This document shows, in pieces, positions 1-9,210 of a DNA stretch of 64,000 nt (positions are counted from its first letter, which is position 1; each line of letters opens with the position of its first letter). Source of the DNA: Serinicoccus sediminis (lineage in GTDB: Bacteria; Actinomycetota; Actinomycetes; Actinomycetales; Dermatophilaceae). The translations under genes and the position numbers were made by a program. A model generated the notes under the pieces. That model did not search any database and was not told the origin of the DNA. It worked only from the letters and a program-made list of their open reading frames with translations. The stretch lies in the NCBI RefSeq assembly GCF_004153545.1, contig NZ_SDVA01000001.1, positions 62,001 to 126,000 of the forward strand, written 5' to 3'.

Positions 1-787
1 GCTCGTTGCGCGGGTCGTGTCCGATGGCGATGAACAACCCGGTGGCGGGGACCTCACGTCGTTCACCGGTCACCGTGTCGGCGAGCTCGATCCCGGTGAG
101 CTTGGGCGAGCCGTGCAGCTCGGTGACGGCCGAGTTCCACGCGAACGAGATCTTGTCGTCGGCCTGGGCACGCTCGGCCATGATCCGACTGGCCCGCAGC
201 TCGCCCCGGCGGTGCACGACGGTGATGGATCGGGCGAAGCGGCTGAGGAAGGTCGCCTCCTCCATGGCCGAGTCCCCGCCACCGACGACCACGATGTCCT
301 GGTCGCGGAAGAAGGCACCGTCGCACGTCGCGCACCAGGAGACGCCGTGGCCGGACAGCTCCTGTTCCCGAGGGAGCCCCAGCTCGCGGTAGGCCGAGCC
401 CATGGCCAGGATGACGGCGCGCGCCTGGTGCACGGTGCCCTCCGCGTCCGTGACGCGCTTGACCGGGCCGGTCAGGTCGACCTCGGTGACGTCCTCACGG
501 ACGAGCTCGGCCCCGAACCGCTCGGCCTGCTCGCGCATGTCCATCATCAGCTGGGGACCCATGATCCCCTCCGGGAAGCCCGGGAAGTTCTCCACCTCGG
601 TGGTGTTCATCAGGGCTCCGCCAGCCGTGACGCTGCCCTCGAAGACCAGCGGTGCCAGGTTGGCGCGTGCGGCGTAGACGGCGGCGGTGTACCCCGCCGG
701 TCCCGAGCCGATGATGATGACCTCGCGCAGCGCGGTGGGGTCGCCACCGGCGGAGCCACTGGGCCGGGGCAGCAGGTCGATGGTCAT
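1..787 (-). CDS. trxB: Thioredoxin reductase (3' end cut by window edge)
   Basis: NADPH-dependent flavoenzyme that reduces thioredoxin in the cytosol. About 262 N-terminal residues are present and the C-terminus lies outside the window. The FAD-binding motif [10 protein letters not shown] is near the N-terminus, the redox pair is C152/C155 in WCATCD, and the NADPH-binding motif [11 protein letters not shown] follows. The ATG has a purine-rich AGGAAGG stretch just upstream. It lies downstream of the anti-sigma gene with a 128-nt gap holding its own promoter-like element. The sigM - anti-sigma - trxB order is that of M. tuberculosis Rv3911-Rv3913. Identity is secure; only the end is missing. 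Confidence 0.97.
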   Translation of the reverse strand, partial: MTIDLLPRPSGSAGGDPTALREVIIIGSGPAGYTAAVYAARANLAPLVFEGSVTAGGALMNTTEVENFPGFPEGIMGPQLMMDMREQAERFGAELVREDVTEVDLTGPVKRVTDAEGTVHQARAVILAMGSAYRELGLPREQELSGHGVSWCATCDGAFFRDQDIVVVGGGDSAMEEATFLSRFARSITVVHRRGELRASRIMAERAQADDKISFAWNSAVTELHGSPKLTGIELADTVTGERREVPATGLFIAIGHDPRNE

Positions 788-841
788 GGAAGCCTTCCTC
801 GCAGGGGTGCACGACGGAGCGGTGGTCCGGACGTGGGGGTC

Positions 842-867
842 AACCGATCCTAGGACGACATTGTTCC
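842..867 (-). promoter_or_regulatory. SigR/SigH-type promoter of trxB
   Basis: On the minus strand the sequence reads GGAAC, 18 nt, GTT, ending about 55 nt before the trxB start. This fits the thiol-stress ECF consensus GGAAT-N18-GTT described for Streptomyces SigR and mycobacterial SigH, whose classic target is trxBA. Read by eye; the fifth base of the -35 differs from consensus. Confidence 0.6.
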
Positions 868-915
868 AGGGCGTGACGGCGACGGGGACCGGGTCCGAGC
901 GGGGGTGGCGCGGCG

Positions 916-1800
916 TCACGGTGCGCCGACGGGATCGCCCTCCGGCTCGATCGGCGAGACCTCCGTGCGCTGCGTGCACGACCGGGGCATCAGCCACGCG
1001 TGTCCGGTGCCGTCCGCGGCGCGGCCGAGCAGCACCACGACGTCCTGCTCGTCGTCCTCGAGCCGCAGTCGGGCGGGAGCGGCGAACCGCTCCTCCCACC
1101 GGGCGGCCTCCTGGGGCCCGACGCCCGCCCAGCACTGTGCGGCCTGGGTGGCCGTCAGCGAGGAGGCGGCGTCGGGAGCCACGTCGGACGTGGTGACCTG
1201 CACCATACGGGCGGTGTAGTCGGCGCTGACGACCATGCCCAGGTCGGGCACGACCGTGGGCGGAGCCACCTCGCTCAGGGCGCCGAGATCCCCGGACTCC
1301 TCGGACGCCGCGGAGTCGGGCGTGGCGTCGTCCCGCGCGCCGTCCGCACCGGCAGCGTCCTCCTGCGCCCCTCCCGCGCTGTCGTCTGCCCCCTCCAGGT
1401 CCTGCGCGGCTCCGGCGCCTGCCGTGTCCCCGGACTCGGCGCGCGAGGGGTACTGCGCCAGAGCGCCGCTGTCCCCGGTACCGGCCCCGCCGAGCAGCTG
1501 CGTGAGGGTCACCGTGGTGATGGCCAGACCGGCCGCGGCGGCCGTCAGCAGCCCGAGGGTCCGGCCGGGGCGGCGTCGACCCCGCTCGGCGGCGAGATCG
1601 ACGACCCGGTCCGCCGACCCGGTCAGAGGGTGGGTGGTGGCCCCGGAGAGGTGCTCGCGCTCGACCTCCAGACGGGTCTGGATGCGCTGCACGAGGTGCT
1701 CGGGCATCGGCCCGGGGTCGGGGAGGCCGGAGAGGAGGGATCGGACGCCGGTCGGGTCGTCGTCCGGGTCGTGGCCCTCGTGCGGGTCAACGGTGGGCAT
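916..1800 (-). CDS. Probable membrane-anchored anti-sigma factor for SigM
   Basis: 294-residue protein with an acidic cytoplasmic N-terminal part, one membrane segment near residues 80-103 (core [19 protein letters not shown]) and a long, low-complexity outer domain rich in Ala, Gly, Asp and Glu, then a more ordered C-terminal part with a single pair of cysteines. Topology and position just after sigM match the M. tuberculosis SigM anti-sigma factor Rv3912. The ATG was chosen over upstream in-frame starts because GAGGAGG lies just before it. There is no obvious zinc-binding HxxxCxxC motif, so this is not a ZAS-type anti-sigma. Function is inferred mainly from synteny and topology. Confidence 0.75.
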   Translation of the reverse strand: MPTVDPHEGHDPDDDPTGVRSLLSGLPDPGPMPEHLVQRIQTRLEVEREHLSGATTHPLTGSADRVVDLAAERGRRRPGRTLGLLTAAAAGLAITTVTLTQLLGGAGTGDSGALAQYPSRAESGDTAGAGAAQDLEGADDSAGGAQEDAAGADGARDDATPDSAASEESGDLGALSEVAPPTVVPDLGMVVSADYTARMVQVTTSDVAPDAASSLTATQAAQCWAGVGPQEAARWEERFAAPARLRLEDDEQDVVVLLGRAADGTGHAWLMPRSCTQRTEVSPIEPEGDPVGAP

Positions 1801-1886
1801 GAAGCGACGACCTCCTCTTCTCGTGCGTCGCGGCTGGTGCGGGCACGGACCCGGACCGGGGCCGGTCGTGCGGCCCACGGGGGTAC

Positions 1887-1912
1887 GACGAGCGGAGCCG
1901 GGGCGTGGTTCC
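1887..1912 (-). promoter_or_regulatory. SigM-type ECF promoter before the anti-sigma gene
   Basis: On the minus strand: GGAAC, 17 nt, CGTCG. This fits the mycobacterial SigM consensus GGAAC-N16-18-CGTCR. It lies between the sigM stop and the anti-sigma start, about 87 nt upstream of the latter. It would allow SigM to raise its own inhibitor, and perhaps trxB, independently of the upstream operon. Confidence 0.5.
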
Positions 1913-1926
1913 CTGCCGGCCCGCCG

Positions 1927-2502
1927 TCACCGCCCCTCCTCCGACTGGTCGAGGCGCAGCAGCCGCGCCATGGCCTCACGTCCGCGTGAGCACCGGGACT
2001 TCACCGTGCCCTCGGCGACCTCGAGCACGGCGGCGGCCTCTGCCACGCTCAGCCCGTGCATGTCGACCAGGACCAGGGCCAGGCGCTGCCCCTCGGGCAG
2101 CCGGGCCAGGGCCTCCTGCACGTCGAGACGCACCTCCACCGAGGTGTGGTGGTCCCGCGGCTCCACCGGCTCGTGACCCTCGAGCTCGACGGTGGGTCGG
2201 CTGCGGCGCAGCCGGTCGAGGCAGGCGTTGACCGTGATGCGGTGCAGCCAGGTGGTGACCTGGGCGTCTCCACGGAACGACCCCGCACGCCGGAACGCGT
2301 TGAGGAAGGCGTCCTGGACGGCGTCCGCGGCGACCTCGGGGTCACGGGTGGTGCGCAGCGCCACCGCCCACATCCGGTCCCGGTGGCGACGGAAGATCTC
2401 ACCGAAGGCCTCGTGGTCACCGTCCTGGTGGCGGCGGAGCAGGGTGAGGTCGTCCAGCCCGGCGAGCTCGGAGGCGGTGCCCACGGTGCCGGCCGGGGTC
2501 AC
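1927..2502 (-). CDS. sigM: ECF RNA polymerase sigma factor SigM
   Basis: 191-residue group 4 sigma factor. Region 2 spans roughly residues 25-95 (DAVQDAFLNAFRRAGSF, then TWLHRITVNACLDRLRR) and region 4 roughly 125-180 (ALARLPEGQRLALVLVD, then the helix-turn-helix around VAEGTVKSRCSRGRE). The GTG start shares a 4-nt GTGA overlap with the murJ stop, so the two are probably translationally coupled. Position after murJ and before an anti-sigma and trxB is the conserved sigM locus; known SigM regulons cover envelope and secretion functions. The 126-nt gap downstream carries a SigM-type promoter. Confidence 0.93.
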   Translation of the reverse strand: MTPAGTVGTASELAGLDDLTLLRRHQDGDHEAFGEIFRRHRDRMWAVALRTTRDPEVAADAVQDAFLNAFRRAGSFRGDAQVTTWLHRITVNACLDRLRRSRPTVELEGHEPVEPRDHHTSVEVRLDVQEALARLPEGQRLALVLVDMHGLSVAEAAAVLEVAEGTVKSRCSRGREAMARLLRLDQSEEGR

Positions 2503-5500
2503 CGGACGGTGATCTCGGCCACCCGGACGATCTCACCCTCGGCACCGGCGAAGGCCCGGGTGAACCACAGGATGACGTAGCGGCCGGTCACCGGCTCCTC
2601 CGGCGCGACCGTCCACGTGCCCTCGGCCGCGTCCTCGCTGCCCAGCTCGGTGGCGCCGTCCAGCGTCGGGCTGTCGGCGACGTACAGCGTCGCGCCCATG
2701 TCGCCCTCACCCAGCACGACCTCCACCTCCGACACCTCGGTGTCCTCGCCGAGGTCGACCACGAGGCCGGTGCCGCTCTTGAGCGAACCCCAGTTCTCCG
2801 ACAGGTAGGTGTGGGAGGTCCACTCCGTGCCCTCGTCACCGTCGACCGCCAGCGGCGCCAGGTCGTTGCGCTCGTCGCCGTCGCCCTCGGGGTCGAAGGA
2901 GGTGATCCCCGCGATGTCGACCGGTCCCGACGGTGCCGGGGCCGGCTCCGCCGTCTCCGTGTCCTCCGGCGGGGCCTCGCTGGTCGCGGCGTCGTCCCCC
3001 TCGTCGGCGGACCGGGTCGGCGAGCTGGCCGCCCCGGCCGTGCCGGGGTCCTCCTCGGAGCCGCCCAGGCCGCGCAGGGCGGCCCAGCCGAGGAAGATGG
3101 CGATGCCCAGCAGCGCGACGGTGATGACCAGCACCATGGCGGTCTGCGCGCCGGTGCCCCGCTCCTCGGGCAGGCCCGGCCCGGGGCTCGAGGCCGCGCG
3201 CGGTGCCGGGGTCGTCGTCGTGGCGCTGGCCTCCTCGGCGCGGGCCTGGCTCGCCTCACCGCCGCGCAGGAGACCGCCCATGGTGTCGTCGGTGCGGGCT
3301 GCGGCCGTCCCGCCGGCCGCAGCGGTCGCGGCCTCCGTGCGGTAGTAGGGCCGGGGTACCTCGTCGGTGGCGTCCGCGCCGGGACCGGCCTGGTCCCGGC
3401 GGTGGCCGGCAGCGCTGACCGCGGCGGAGGCACCGGCCGCGCCGCGCAGCGCCTCGTCCGCTCGTCCGGTGCCGGCCCGCGGGCCGGCAGGCGGGGCGAG
3501 CTCACCGGGAGGGGTGCCGCGCACCATCTCGGGGGACCACGGCGAGAGCTGACGGACCAGCTCGCCGGGGGTGTGGGGGGCGGCGTGCAGGTCAGCCTCC
3601 GAGCCGTGCGCCAGCCGGCAGAGGGCGTCGAGGTCGCCCGGCACACCGGAGACCAGCTCCGAGGGTGCGGGGAGCGTGCCGTCGGCCAGCCGGCGCGCCG
3701 GTCGCACGCCGGCCAGGTCCTCGCCCGGCCACCGGCCGGTCAGGGCGGTGTAGAGCAGGGAGACCAGGTCGGCCGAGTCGATGAGGGATGCCTCGTCGGG
3801 GGTGACGTCGTCGGTGCCCTCCAGGGCCGAGGCGACGCCGACGCCCGACACCTTGACGGCGCCGTCGTTCGTGCGCAGGACCGAGTGCGGGTTGAGGTAG
3901 AGATGGTGCAGACCACGGCGTCGGGCGGACTCGAGGGCGGCCGCGCTCTCGCCGACCAGGCGACGCGCCTCCTCCGCCGGCAGCGGGTGCTCCTCCACGA
4001 GCGAGGCGAGCGAGGCGGCCTCGGACAGTCCCTCCTCGATGATCCAGCACAGGCCGTCCTCGTCCCCGACGTCCAGCACGCGCACCAGGCGCGGGTCGTC
4101 GACCGAGGCGACACGACGGGCCCCGTCCAGGACGGCGGCCGCGACCTCGGCCGCCGGACCCTCGGAGGGCAGCACGGTCACCGCGACGAGGCGCCCCAGC
4201 GTGCTGTCCCGTGCCGACCAGTACTCCAGGCCCCCACCCTCGCGCTCCGCCAGCAGCTCGTCGAGGACGTAGCGGTCACCCAACCGGGTGCCGACCTCGA
4301 GCCGATCCATGCGGGTGTCCTCTCCTGGGTGGGTGCGGTGGTCGTCCCACCCTAGTGTGCCGCGACCGGCCGGCCCGGTCGTCGTCGCCGCGCCGTCCGG
4401 GGGAGGCGGATCCGGCGTGGTGCCCCCACCCAGGGGCTCGTCGAGGCCGGAGAGGGAGGAGGCGTCGTCCGCCGTCGACGTCGCGTCGACGTGCACCGGG
4501 TCGGTGGCCGCGATGGAGGCCGTGGCCCCGCGCGGTGCCAGCCGGCGCAGCCCGGGGACCCGCCGCAGGACCGGGGCCGCCACGTCGCCGACCTCGCGCA
4601 CGCCGAACCGGTGGGCGAGCACGGCATACACGACGAGGAAGACGCTCCCGGCGGCGGCCAGCGTGACCGTCGCACTGAGGAAGGCGTCGACGCCCTGCGG
4701 CTCGGTCGAGGTGGGGTCGACCGGTGCACCGCGGTCGAGCAGCCGCATGACCAGCCAGGCGGGGGCCAGCGCGACGAGGCCGGCGGCGGCCGCCCTCAGG
4801 TAGGTCGCCCCGGTGGACCGCAGACCGAGCGCGGGCAGCCGCCGGCGTGCGGCACGCAGCCCGAGGACCGCCGCCGTCGTCTGGCCCAGGGCCTGGCCGA
4901 GGCCGAGCAGGATCGCCACCCGTCCCGGAGCGGCGAAGGAGGCCACGAGACAGACCCCGAGGAGGACCGTGGTGATGCTGACCTGGAAGAGGAAGGGGGT
5001 CCGCGCGTCCTCGAAGGAGTAGAAGACGCGCGAGCACAGCAGGTAGACGCCGTAGGGCACCAGGCCGACGACCATGGCCACGACGATCGCCGCGATGGCG
5101 GCGTGCTCGGCGGGGGTGCTGCCGAAGTAGACGACCCGCACCAGGAGGGGGGCGAACAGGACCATGCCCAGGGCGATCGGCACCATGGCGGACCCCAGCA
5201 GGCGCAGGCCCCGGGAGGCGTGGTCGGCCATCGCCGTGAGGTCGTCCCGGGCGGCGTCCTTGGACAGGACGGGGTAGATCGCCGTCAGCAGGGACAGCGC
5301 GATCAGCGAGTGGGGCAGGACGAACAGGGAGAAGGCGTAGGTGTAGGTGATCTTGCCCGGAGCGTCTGGCACCTGGTCGATGACGTCGCTGAGCAGGTTG
5401 GTGACGACGAGCATCCCGCCCTGGGAGACCGCCATGTCCGCGAGCGCCCAGCCGGCCATGACCCCGGCGGTGCCGAGCCCGACCCCACGCAGCCCCCACC

Positions 5501-6212
5501 GCGGCCGCCAGCGGAAGCCGGTGGCCCGGACCGCGGGGAGGAGCACCAGCGCCTGGACGACGATCCCCAGCGTGGCCGACCCGGCCAGCACCCCGATCAT
5601 GCCGGGGGTCCAGTCCTCGAGCGGGATCGTGCCGGCGTCCGGGTAGCGGCGCATGAACACGGCGATGCCGACGATGGCGATGACGTTGGCCAGCGCCGGG
5701 CTCCACATGAAGGCCGCGAACCGGTGGTGGGCGGCGAGGATCTGGCCCATGAGGGTGTGCAGCCCGTAGAAGAGCATCTGGGGGATGCACAGGTAGGCGA
5801 AGACGACCGCGAGCTGCAGCTTGGGGTCGTCCCAGGCCCAGGACACGGCATACATCTTGGTGACGAGCGGCGCCGCGGCGGTGAAGGCGACCGTGCCCAC
5901 CACGAGGATGACCACCGAGACGGTGATGAGTCGGTCGCTGTACTCCTGGCCCTCCTGGCCGCGGGTCATCGCCCGGGTCAGCTGCGGCAGCAGCAGCACG
6001 TTGAAGACGCCTGCCGCCAGCAGGAGGTAGATGGTGTTGGGGATCGTGTTGGCGGTGTCCCACACGCTGCCCGCCGGGGTGAGCACACCGATGGCGATGC
6101 CGAGCAGGGCCATGCGCGCCATCCCCAGCAGCCGGGACGCCAGGGTGCCCCCGGCCATGATGACGCTGGACCGGGCCAGGGACGAGCTCGATCCGGTGCT
6201 GCTGCCGCTCAC
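2499..6212 (-). CDS. murJ: Lipid II flippase MurJ fused to a pseudokinase and discoidin-like outer domain
   Basis: 1237 residues. Residues 1-540 form a MurJ/MviN transporter with about 14 membrane segments, moving lipid II across the membrane for peptidoglycan synthesis. After a Pro/Thr-rich linker, residues 635-890 resemble a protein kinase but lack catalysis: the ATP-binding lysine is replaced (VAVTVLP), HRDLKP reads HLYLNP and DFG reads SGVG. One membrane helix lies near 1024-1046, followed by an extracytoplasmic F5/8 C-like beta domain of about 140 residues at the end. M. tuberculosis MviN (Rv3910) has the same architecture; there PknB phosphorylates the pseudokinase, which recruits FhaA. 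GTG start, overlapping the upstream stop by GTGA. Confidence 0.95.
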   Translation of the reverse strand: MSGSSTGSSSSLARSSVIMAGGTLASRLLGMARMALLGIAIGVLTPAGSVWDTANTIPNTIYLLLAAGVFNVLLLPQLTRAMTRGQEGQEYSDRLITVSVVILVVGTVAFTAAAPLVTKMYAVSWAWDDPKLQLAVVFAYLCIPQMLFYGLHTLMGQILAAHHRFAAFMWSPALANVIAIVGIAVFMRRYPDAGTIPLEDWTPGMIGVLAGSATLGIVVQALVLLPAVRATGFRWRPRWGLRGVGLGTAGVMAGWALADMAVSQGGMLVVTNLLSDVIDQVPDAPGKITYTYAFSLFVLPHSLIALSLLTAIYPVLSKDAARDDLTAMADHASRGLRLLGSAMVPIALGMVLFAPLLVRVVYFGSTPAEHAAIAAIVVAMVVGLVPYGVYLLCSRVFYSFEDARTPFLFQVSITTVLLGVCLVASFAAPGRVAILLGLGQALGQTTAAVLGLRAARRRLPALGLRSTGATYLRAAAAGLVALAPAWLVMRLLDRGAPVDPTSTEPQGVDAFLSATVTLAAAGSVFLVVYAVLAHRFGVREVGDVAAPVLRRVPGLRRLAPRGATASIAATDPVHVDATSTADDASSLSGLDEPLGGGTTPDPPPPDGAATTTGPAGRGTLGWDDHRTHPGEDTRMDRLEVGTRLGDRYVLDELLAEREGGGLEYWSARDSTLGRLVAVTVLPSEGPAAEVAAAVLDGARRVASVDDPRLVRVLDVGDEDGLCWIIEEGLSEAASLASLVEEHPLPAEEARRLVGESAAALESARRRGLHHLYLNPHSVLRTNDGAVKVSGVGVASALEGTDDVTPDEASLIDSADLVSLLYTALTGRWPGEDLAGVRPARRLADGTLPAPSELVSGVPGDLDALCRLAHGSEADLHAAPHTPGELVRQLSPWSPEMVRGTPPGELAPPAGPRAGTGRADEALRGAAGASAAVSAAGHRRDQAGPGADATDEVPRPYYRTEAATAAAGGTAAARTDDTMGGLLRGGEASQARAEEASATTTTPAPRAASSPGPGLPEERGTGAQTAMVLVITVALLGIAIFLGWAALRGLGGSEEDPGTAGAASSPTRSADEGDDAATSEAPPEDTETAEPAPAPSGPVDIAGITSFDPEGDGDERNDLAPLAVDGDEGTEWTSHTYLSENWGSLKSGTGLVVDLGEDTEVSEVEVVLGEGDMGATLYVADSPTLDGATELGSEDAAEGTWTVAPEEPVTGRYVILWFTRAFAGAEGEIVRVAEITVR

Positions 6213-8632
6213 GCTGCTCCTTCGTCGGCCGATGCCGGTCCGGTGGGGGTGGTCCGTGGGGGCGTGCTGCGCAGCGCCCGGGCGAGGCCCAGCACGAGGA
6301 CGAGCCCCGCCACGCCGCCCAGAACCCAGTAGACCCAGAGGCCGGTGGGCTGCACGCGCACCTCGATCTCGACCGGCTCGCCCAGGGTCGTGCCGTCGGG
6401 GGTGCTCAGCTGCGCGACCAGGGTGGTGTCACCACGGGTGATGGAGCGCGCCTCGAAGGACGCCGTCGCCCGGCTGTCGGCACCGATGTCGACCGGGTCG
6501 GGCTGCTGGATGACCTGCAGCCGACCGTTGGTCGCCACCAGCTCGAGGACGACGTCCTCGACCGCGACCCCGAGGTCGTTGACGACGGTGATGCCGATCT
6601 CGCCCTGGTTGGTGAGGAAGTTCACCGTGCTGGGCGTGACCCGGATCCCGTCCCGGGCGGACTGGATGTCGTCACGCACCACGGCGCGGGTCTGGATCCA
6701 GGCGTCCTCCTGGCCCCGCCACCGGGTGGACCACAGCGTGTCCAGGACCGGGCGCCAGGAGTCCAGCGCCGTCGTGTCGGCCAGCACCTCCGCCAGGGCG
6801 TCGAGGTGGTCCGCGCTGGCCGCGAGCACCGCCGCCCGCTCGGTGTCCACCGGGCTCTCGCCGGCCCTGAGGTGGCGGAGCAGGTCGCCGAGCACCGCCT
6901 CCTGGGGTCCCTCGCCGGTGAGGCGCAGCGGCTCCGTCCCCTCGGCGCGGTCCAGCAGGTCCTGCGCCGACACCGGGCGCAGCCAGGGAGCCTGCTGCCA
7001 CCCCTCGCTGAGCTGCCCGAGGACCTCCGCGTCCGCCGGGGTCCGCCGCGGGGGCGCGACGACCAGCTCGCGGACCTGGGTCGGGTCCTCGAGGTGGGTG
7101 CCGAGGGTGTGGGCGAGCAGGTGCTGCGCGGCGGCCCCGGCACCGTGCTCCTCGGCGTCCAGCGGGCTCTGCGCCACCAGCGCGCTGGTCCAGGAGTCGG
7201 CCCCGAGAGCGAGCAGCCCGTCGGGACGCTGCAGCGGCACCGCCCCACGTCGGGGCAGCGCGACGGAGTCGGCCGTCAGGCTCTCGCGCGGCAGGACGAC
7301 GACCCCGAGGTCACCACCGACGCCCCGGACCTGCGCGGTCGTCTGCGCCATCTCGCCGGCGTCGAGCGCCGCCTCGACCGGCCAGGCCACGTCGTGGCGG
7401 CCGGTGCTCAGCACGAAGGGGTCAGCCTCCGTGGCGGACGGTGCGAGGAGATCGGCGAGGACGTCGGCCGGGGGTTCCTGGCGCCGGAGCACGTCCAGGT
7501 CCGGGTCGTGGGCCGGCAGCCACCAGAGCTGGTCGTCGGGCAGCCCGGCCAACGTGGTGGCCAGTCCGGCCACGGCCGAGCGGACGTCCTCGGCGTCGAC
7601 CACGGTCGCCTCGGGCTCCGGCGTGGTCGGCTCCGGCGGGGCGGTCGTGGCACCGTCGTCGGGGACGGGCGCCGGGACGGTCTCGTCCGGGTCGGCCGTG
7701 GCGGCGTCCTCGCCCGAGGACGCGTCGTCGGTGGGGCTGGCGGTGGCCGGCGCCTGCGGGGTGGGCGTCTGCGGGGTGGGCGTCTCCTCGGGCGAGCCCT
7801 CCGTCGGGGTGGCGATCCCCGGAGCCGGCTGGTGGGCGACCACCGTCGCCGGGTCGACGACGTAGGTGGCCCCGGGCATCTCGAGGTCCTCGAGCCACCC
7901 GGTCACGGTCGACTCCGGACCCACGGCCGCGGCCCAGGCCCGGGCGTGCTCGTCGTCGACCGGGCTGAACAGCCCCGGGTCCGCGGGCAGCGTCAGCGGC
8001 ACGACCCAGGCGGTCTCCAGCGGGTGCTCGACGTCGTCGCGACCGGCGCTGGTGAGCGTGGAACGCACCAGGGCGCCGGCCGGCGCCTCGTCGGCCGCGG
8101 TGTCCTCCTCCACGCCGGCGCTCAGGACGAGGGGGAGCACCGCGGCGGCGTCCGGCAGGTCCTCGGTGACCGAGGCCGGGACCTCCACCCGGAAGGGCAC
8201 CGCGCCGCTGGCCGGCACGACCGGGCCCACCGTGTCGTCGCCGAGGACCAGCCCCGGTCCCGCGGGCAGGTCGCCGTCGAGCCACCGGGCCACCTGGTCG
8301 CGCGAGGTCAGCGACGTGCCCGCCAGCGTGGCCGTGAGGCTGGTGAGGCGACGGGGCACCGGGCCCCGGTTGAGCAGCCGTCCGGTGAGCGTGGCCGGCT
8401 CACCCGGGACGAGCACGACCGGCTCCACCTCGTCCAGCAGCACGGCCACCTCGGTGGCCTGCGCCGTCGCCACCGATGGCGGGCCACCGGGGACGGAGGG
8501 GGAGCCCGAGGCCGGGGCGGGGGCCGTCAAAGGGGTGATCGCCAGGGCCGCCCAGAGGGCCAGGGCGGCAGCCGCACCGGGCAGCGTCCGGGGACGCAGC
8601 GCCCACCGGGGGCGGGGGGAGGAGAAGAGCAA
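6209..8632 (-). CDS. Secreted, C-terminally anchored DUF6049-type protein
   Basis: 807 residues with a signal peptide (hydrophobic stretch near 17-37), a large extracytoplasmic region and a C-terminal membrane helix near 770-790 (VYWVLGGVAGLVLVLGLA) with an Arg-rich tail. Around residues 250-340 there is a Pro/Thr/Glu-rich insertion. Homologues (Rv3909 in M. tuberculosis) always sit next to murJ; their molecular role is not established, but context suggests cell-wall assembly. The TTG start has GAGGGG about eight nt upstream and begins 12 nt after the Nudix stop; its end overlaps murJ by GTGA, so the genes are coupled. Confidence 0.85.
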   Translation of the reverse strand: MLFSSPRPRWALRPRTLPGAAAALALWAALAITPLTAPAPASGSPSVPGGPPSVATAQATEVAVLLDEVEPVVLVPGEPATLTGRLLNRGPVPRRLTSLTATLAGTSLTSRDQVARWLDGDLPAGPGLVLGDDTVGPVVPASGAVPFRVEVPASVTEDLPDAAAVLPLVLSAGVEEDTAADEAPAGALVRSTLTSAGRDDVEHPLETAWVVPLTLPADPGLFSPVDDEHARAWAAAVGPESTVTGWLEDLEMPGATYVVDPATVVAHQPAPGIATPTEGSPEETPTPQTPTPQAPATASPTDDASSGEDAATADPDETVPAPVPDDGATTAPPEPTTPEPEATVVDAEDVRSAVAGLATTLAGLPDDQLWWLPAHDPDLDVLRRQEPPADVLADLLAPSATEADPFVLSTGRHDVAWPVEAALDAGEMAQTTAQVRGVGGDLGVVVLPRESLTADSVALPRRGAVPLQRPDGLLALGADSWTSALVAQSPLDAEEHGAGAAAQHLLAHTLGTHLEDPTQVRELVVAPPRRTPADAEVLGQLSEGWQQAPWLRPVSAQDLLDRAEGTEPLRLTGEGPQEAVLGDLLRHLRAGESPVDTERAAVLAASADHLDALAEVLADTTALDSWRPVLDTLWSTRWRGQEDAWIQTRAVVRDDIQSARDGIRVTPSTVNFLTNQGEIGITVVNDLGVAVEDVVLELVATNGRLQVIQQPDPVDIGADSRATASFEARSITRGDTTLVAQLSTPDGTTLGEPVEIEVRVQPTGLWVYWVLGGVAGLVLVLGLARALRSTPPRTTPTGPASADEGAA

Positions 8633-8644
8633 CGTCGTGGCCCC

Positions 8645-9130
8645 TCAGGCGCTCCGGGTGAGTCGGAGCCAGGCCTCCCGGGCGATCCGTCGTTCGTTGG
8701 GGAAGGTGAGCTTGCGGTGGACCTCGTCCAGCGGGACCCAGATGGCGTCGATGGCCTCCTGGTCCGGGTCGTTGTCGATGGTGAGCCGGCCCCCGGTCGC
8801 CTCGAGGAGGTAGTGGTGGACCATCTTGTGGATGCGGTGCGAGGGGGTGGTGAACCAGTACTCGATGGTGCCGAGGGTGATGAGCACCCGCCCCTCGATG
8901 CCGGTCTCCTCGGCCACCTCCCGCTCGGCCGTCTCCACCAGCGTCTCCCCGGGCTCCACGTGCCCCTTGGGCAGGCACCACTCCACCCGGCCGGAGCGGT
9001 TGCGCCGGGCGATGATGGCGATGCGGGCCTGGCCCTCGTAGACGTCGATGACCACGCCCCCCGCGGAGGTCTCGTTGACCGACGGCAGCCGTCGCGCGCC
9101 GTGGTGCTGGCGCGGAGGCGTGGTGGTCAT
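8645..9130 (-). CDS. Nudix hydrolase
   Basis: 161 residues. A complete Nudix box runs from GHVEPGET to REVAEETGI (GX5EX7REUXEEXGU pattern) near residues 56-78, so it hydrolyses a nucleoside diphosphate-X substrate with Mg2+. Position matches M. tuberculosis Rv3908 (MutT4), first gene of the murJ operon and divergent from the CCA-adding enzyme. Substrate cannot be read from sequence; oxidised nucleotides or dinucleoside polyphosphates are possible. Promoters for this operon and for the divergent gene must lie in the 80-nt gap, which carries a short inverted repeat CCCACT/AGTGGG. Confidence 0.93.
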   Translation of the reverse strand: MTTTPPRQHHGARRLPSVNETSAGGVVIDVYEGQARIAIIARRNRSGRVEWCLPKGHVEPGETLVETAEREVAEETGIEGRVLITLGTIEYWFTTPSHRIHKMVHHYLLEATGGRLTIDNDPDQEAIDAIWVPLDEVHRKLTFPNERRIAREAWLRLTRSA

Positions 9131-9210
9131 CCACCCACTGTAACGAGTGGGGGTGGGACCGGACCGGACGACGACCCGACCCGGCGCGGGGGCCGACTAC
9201 CCTAGATCCG

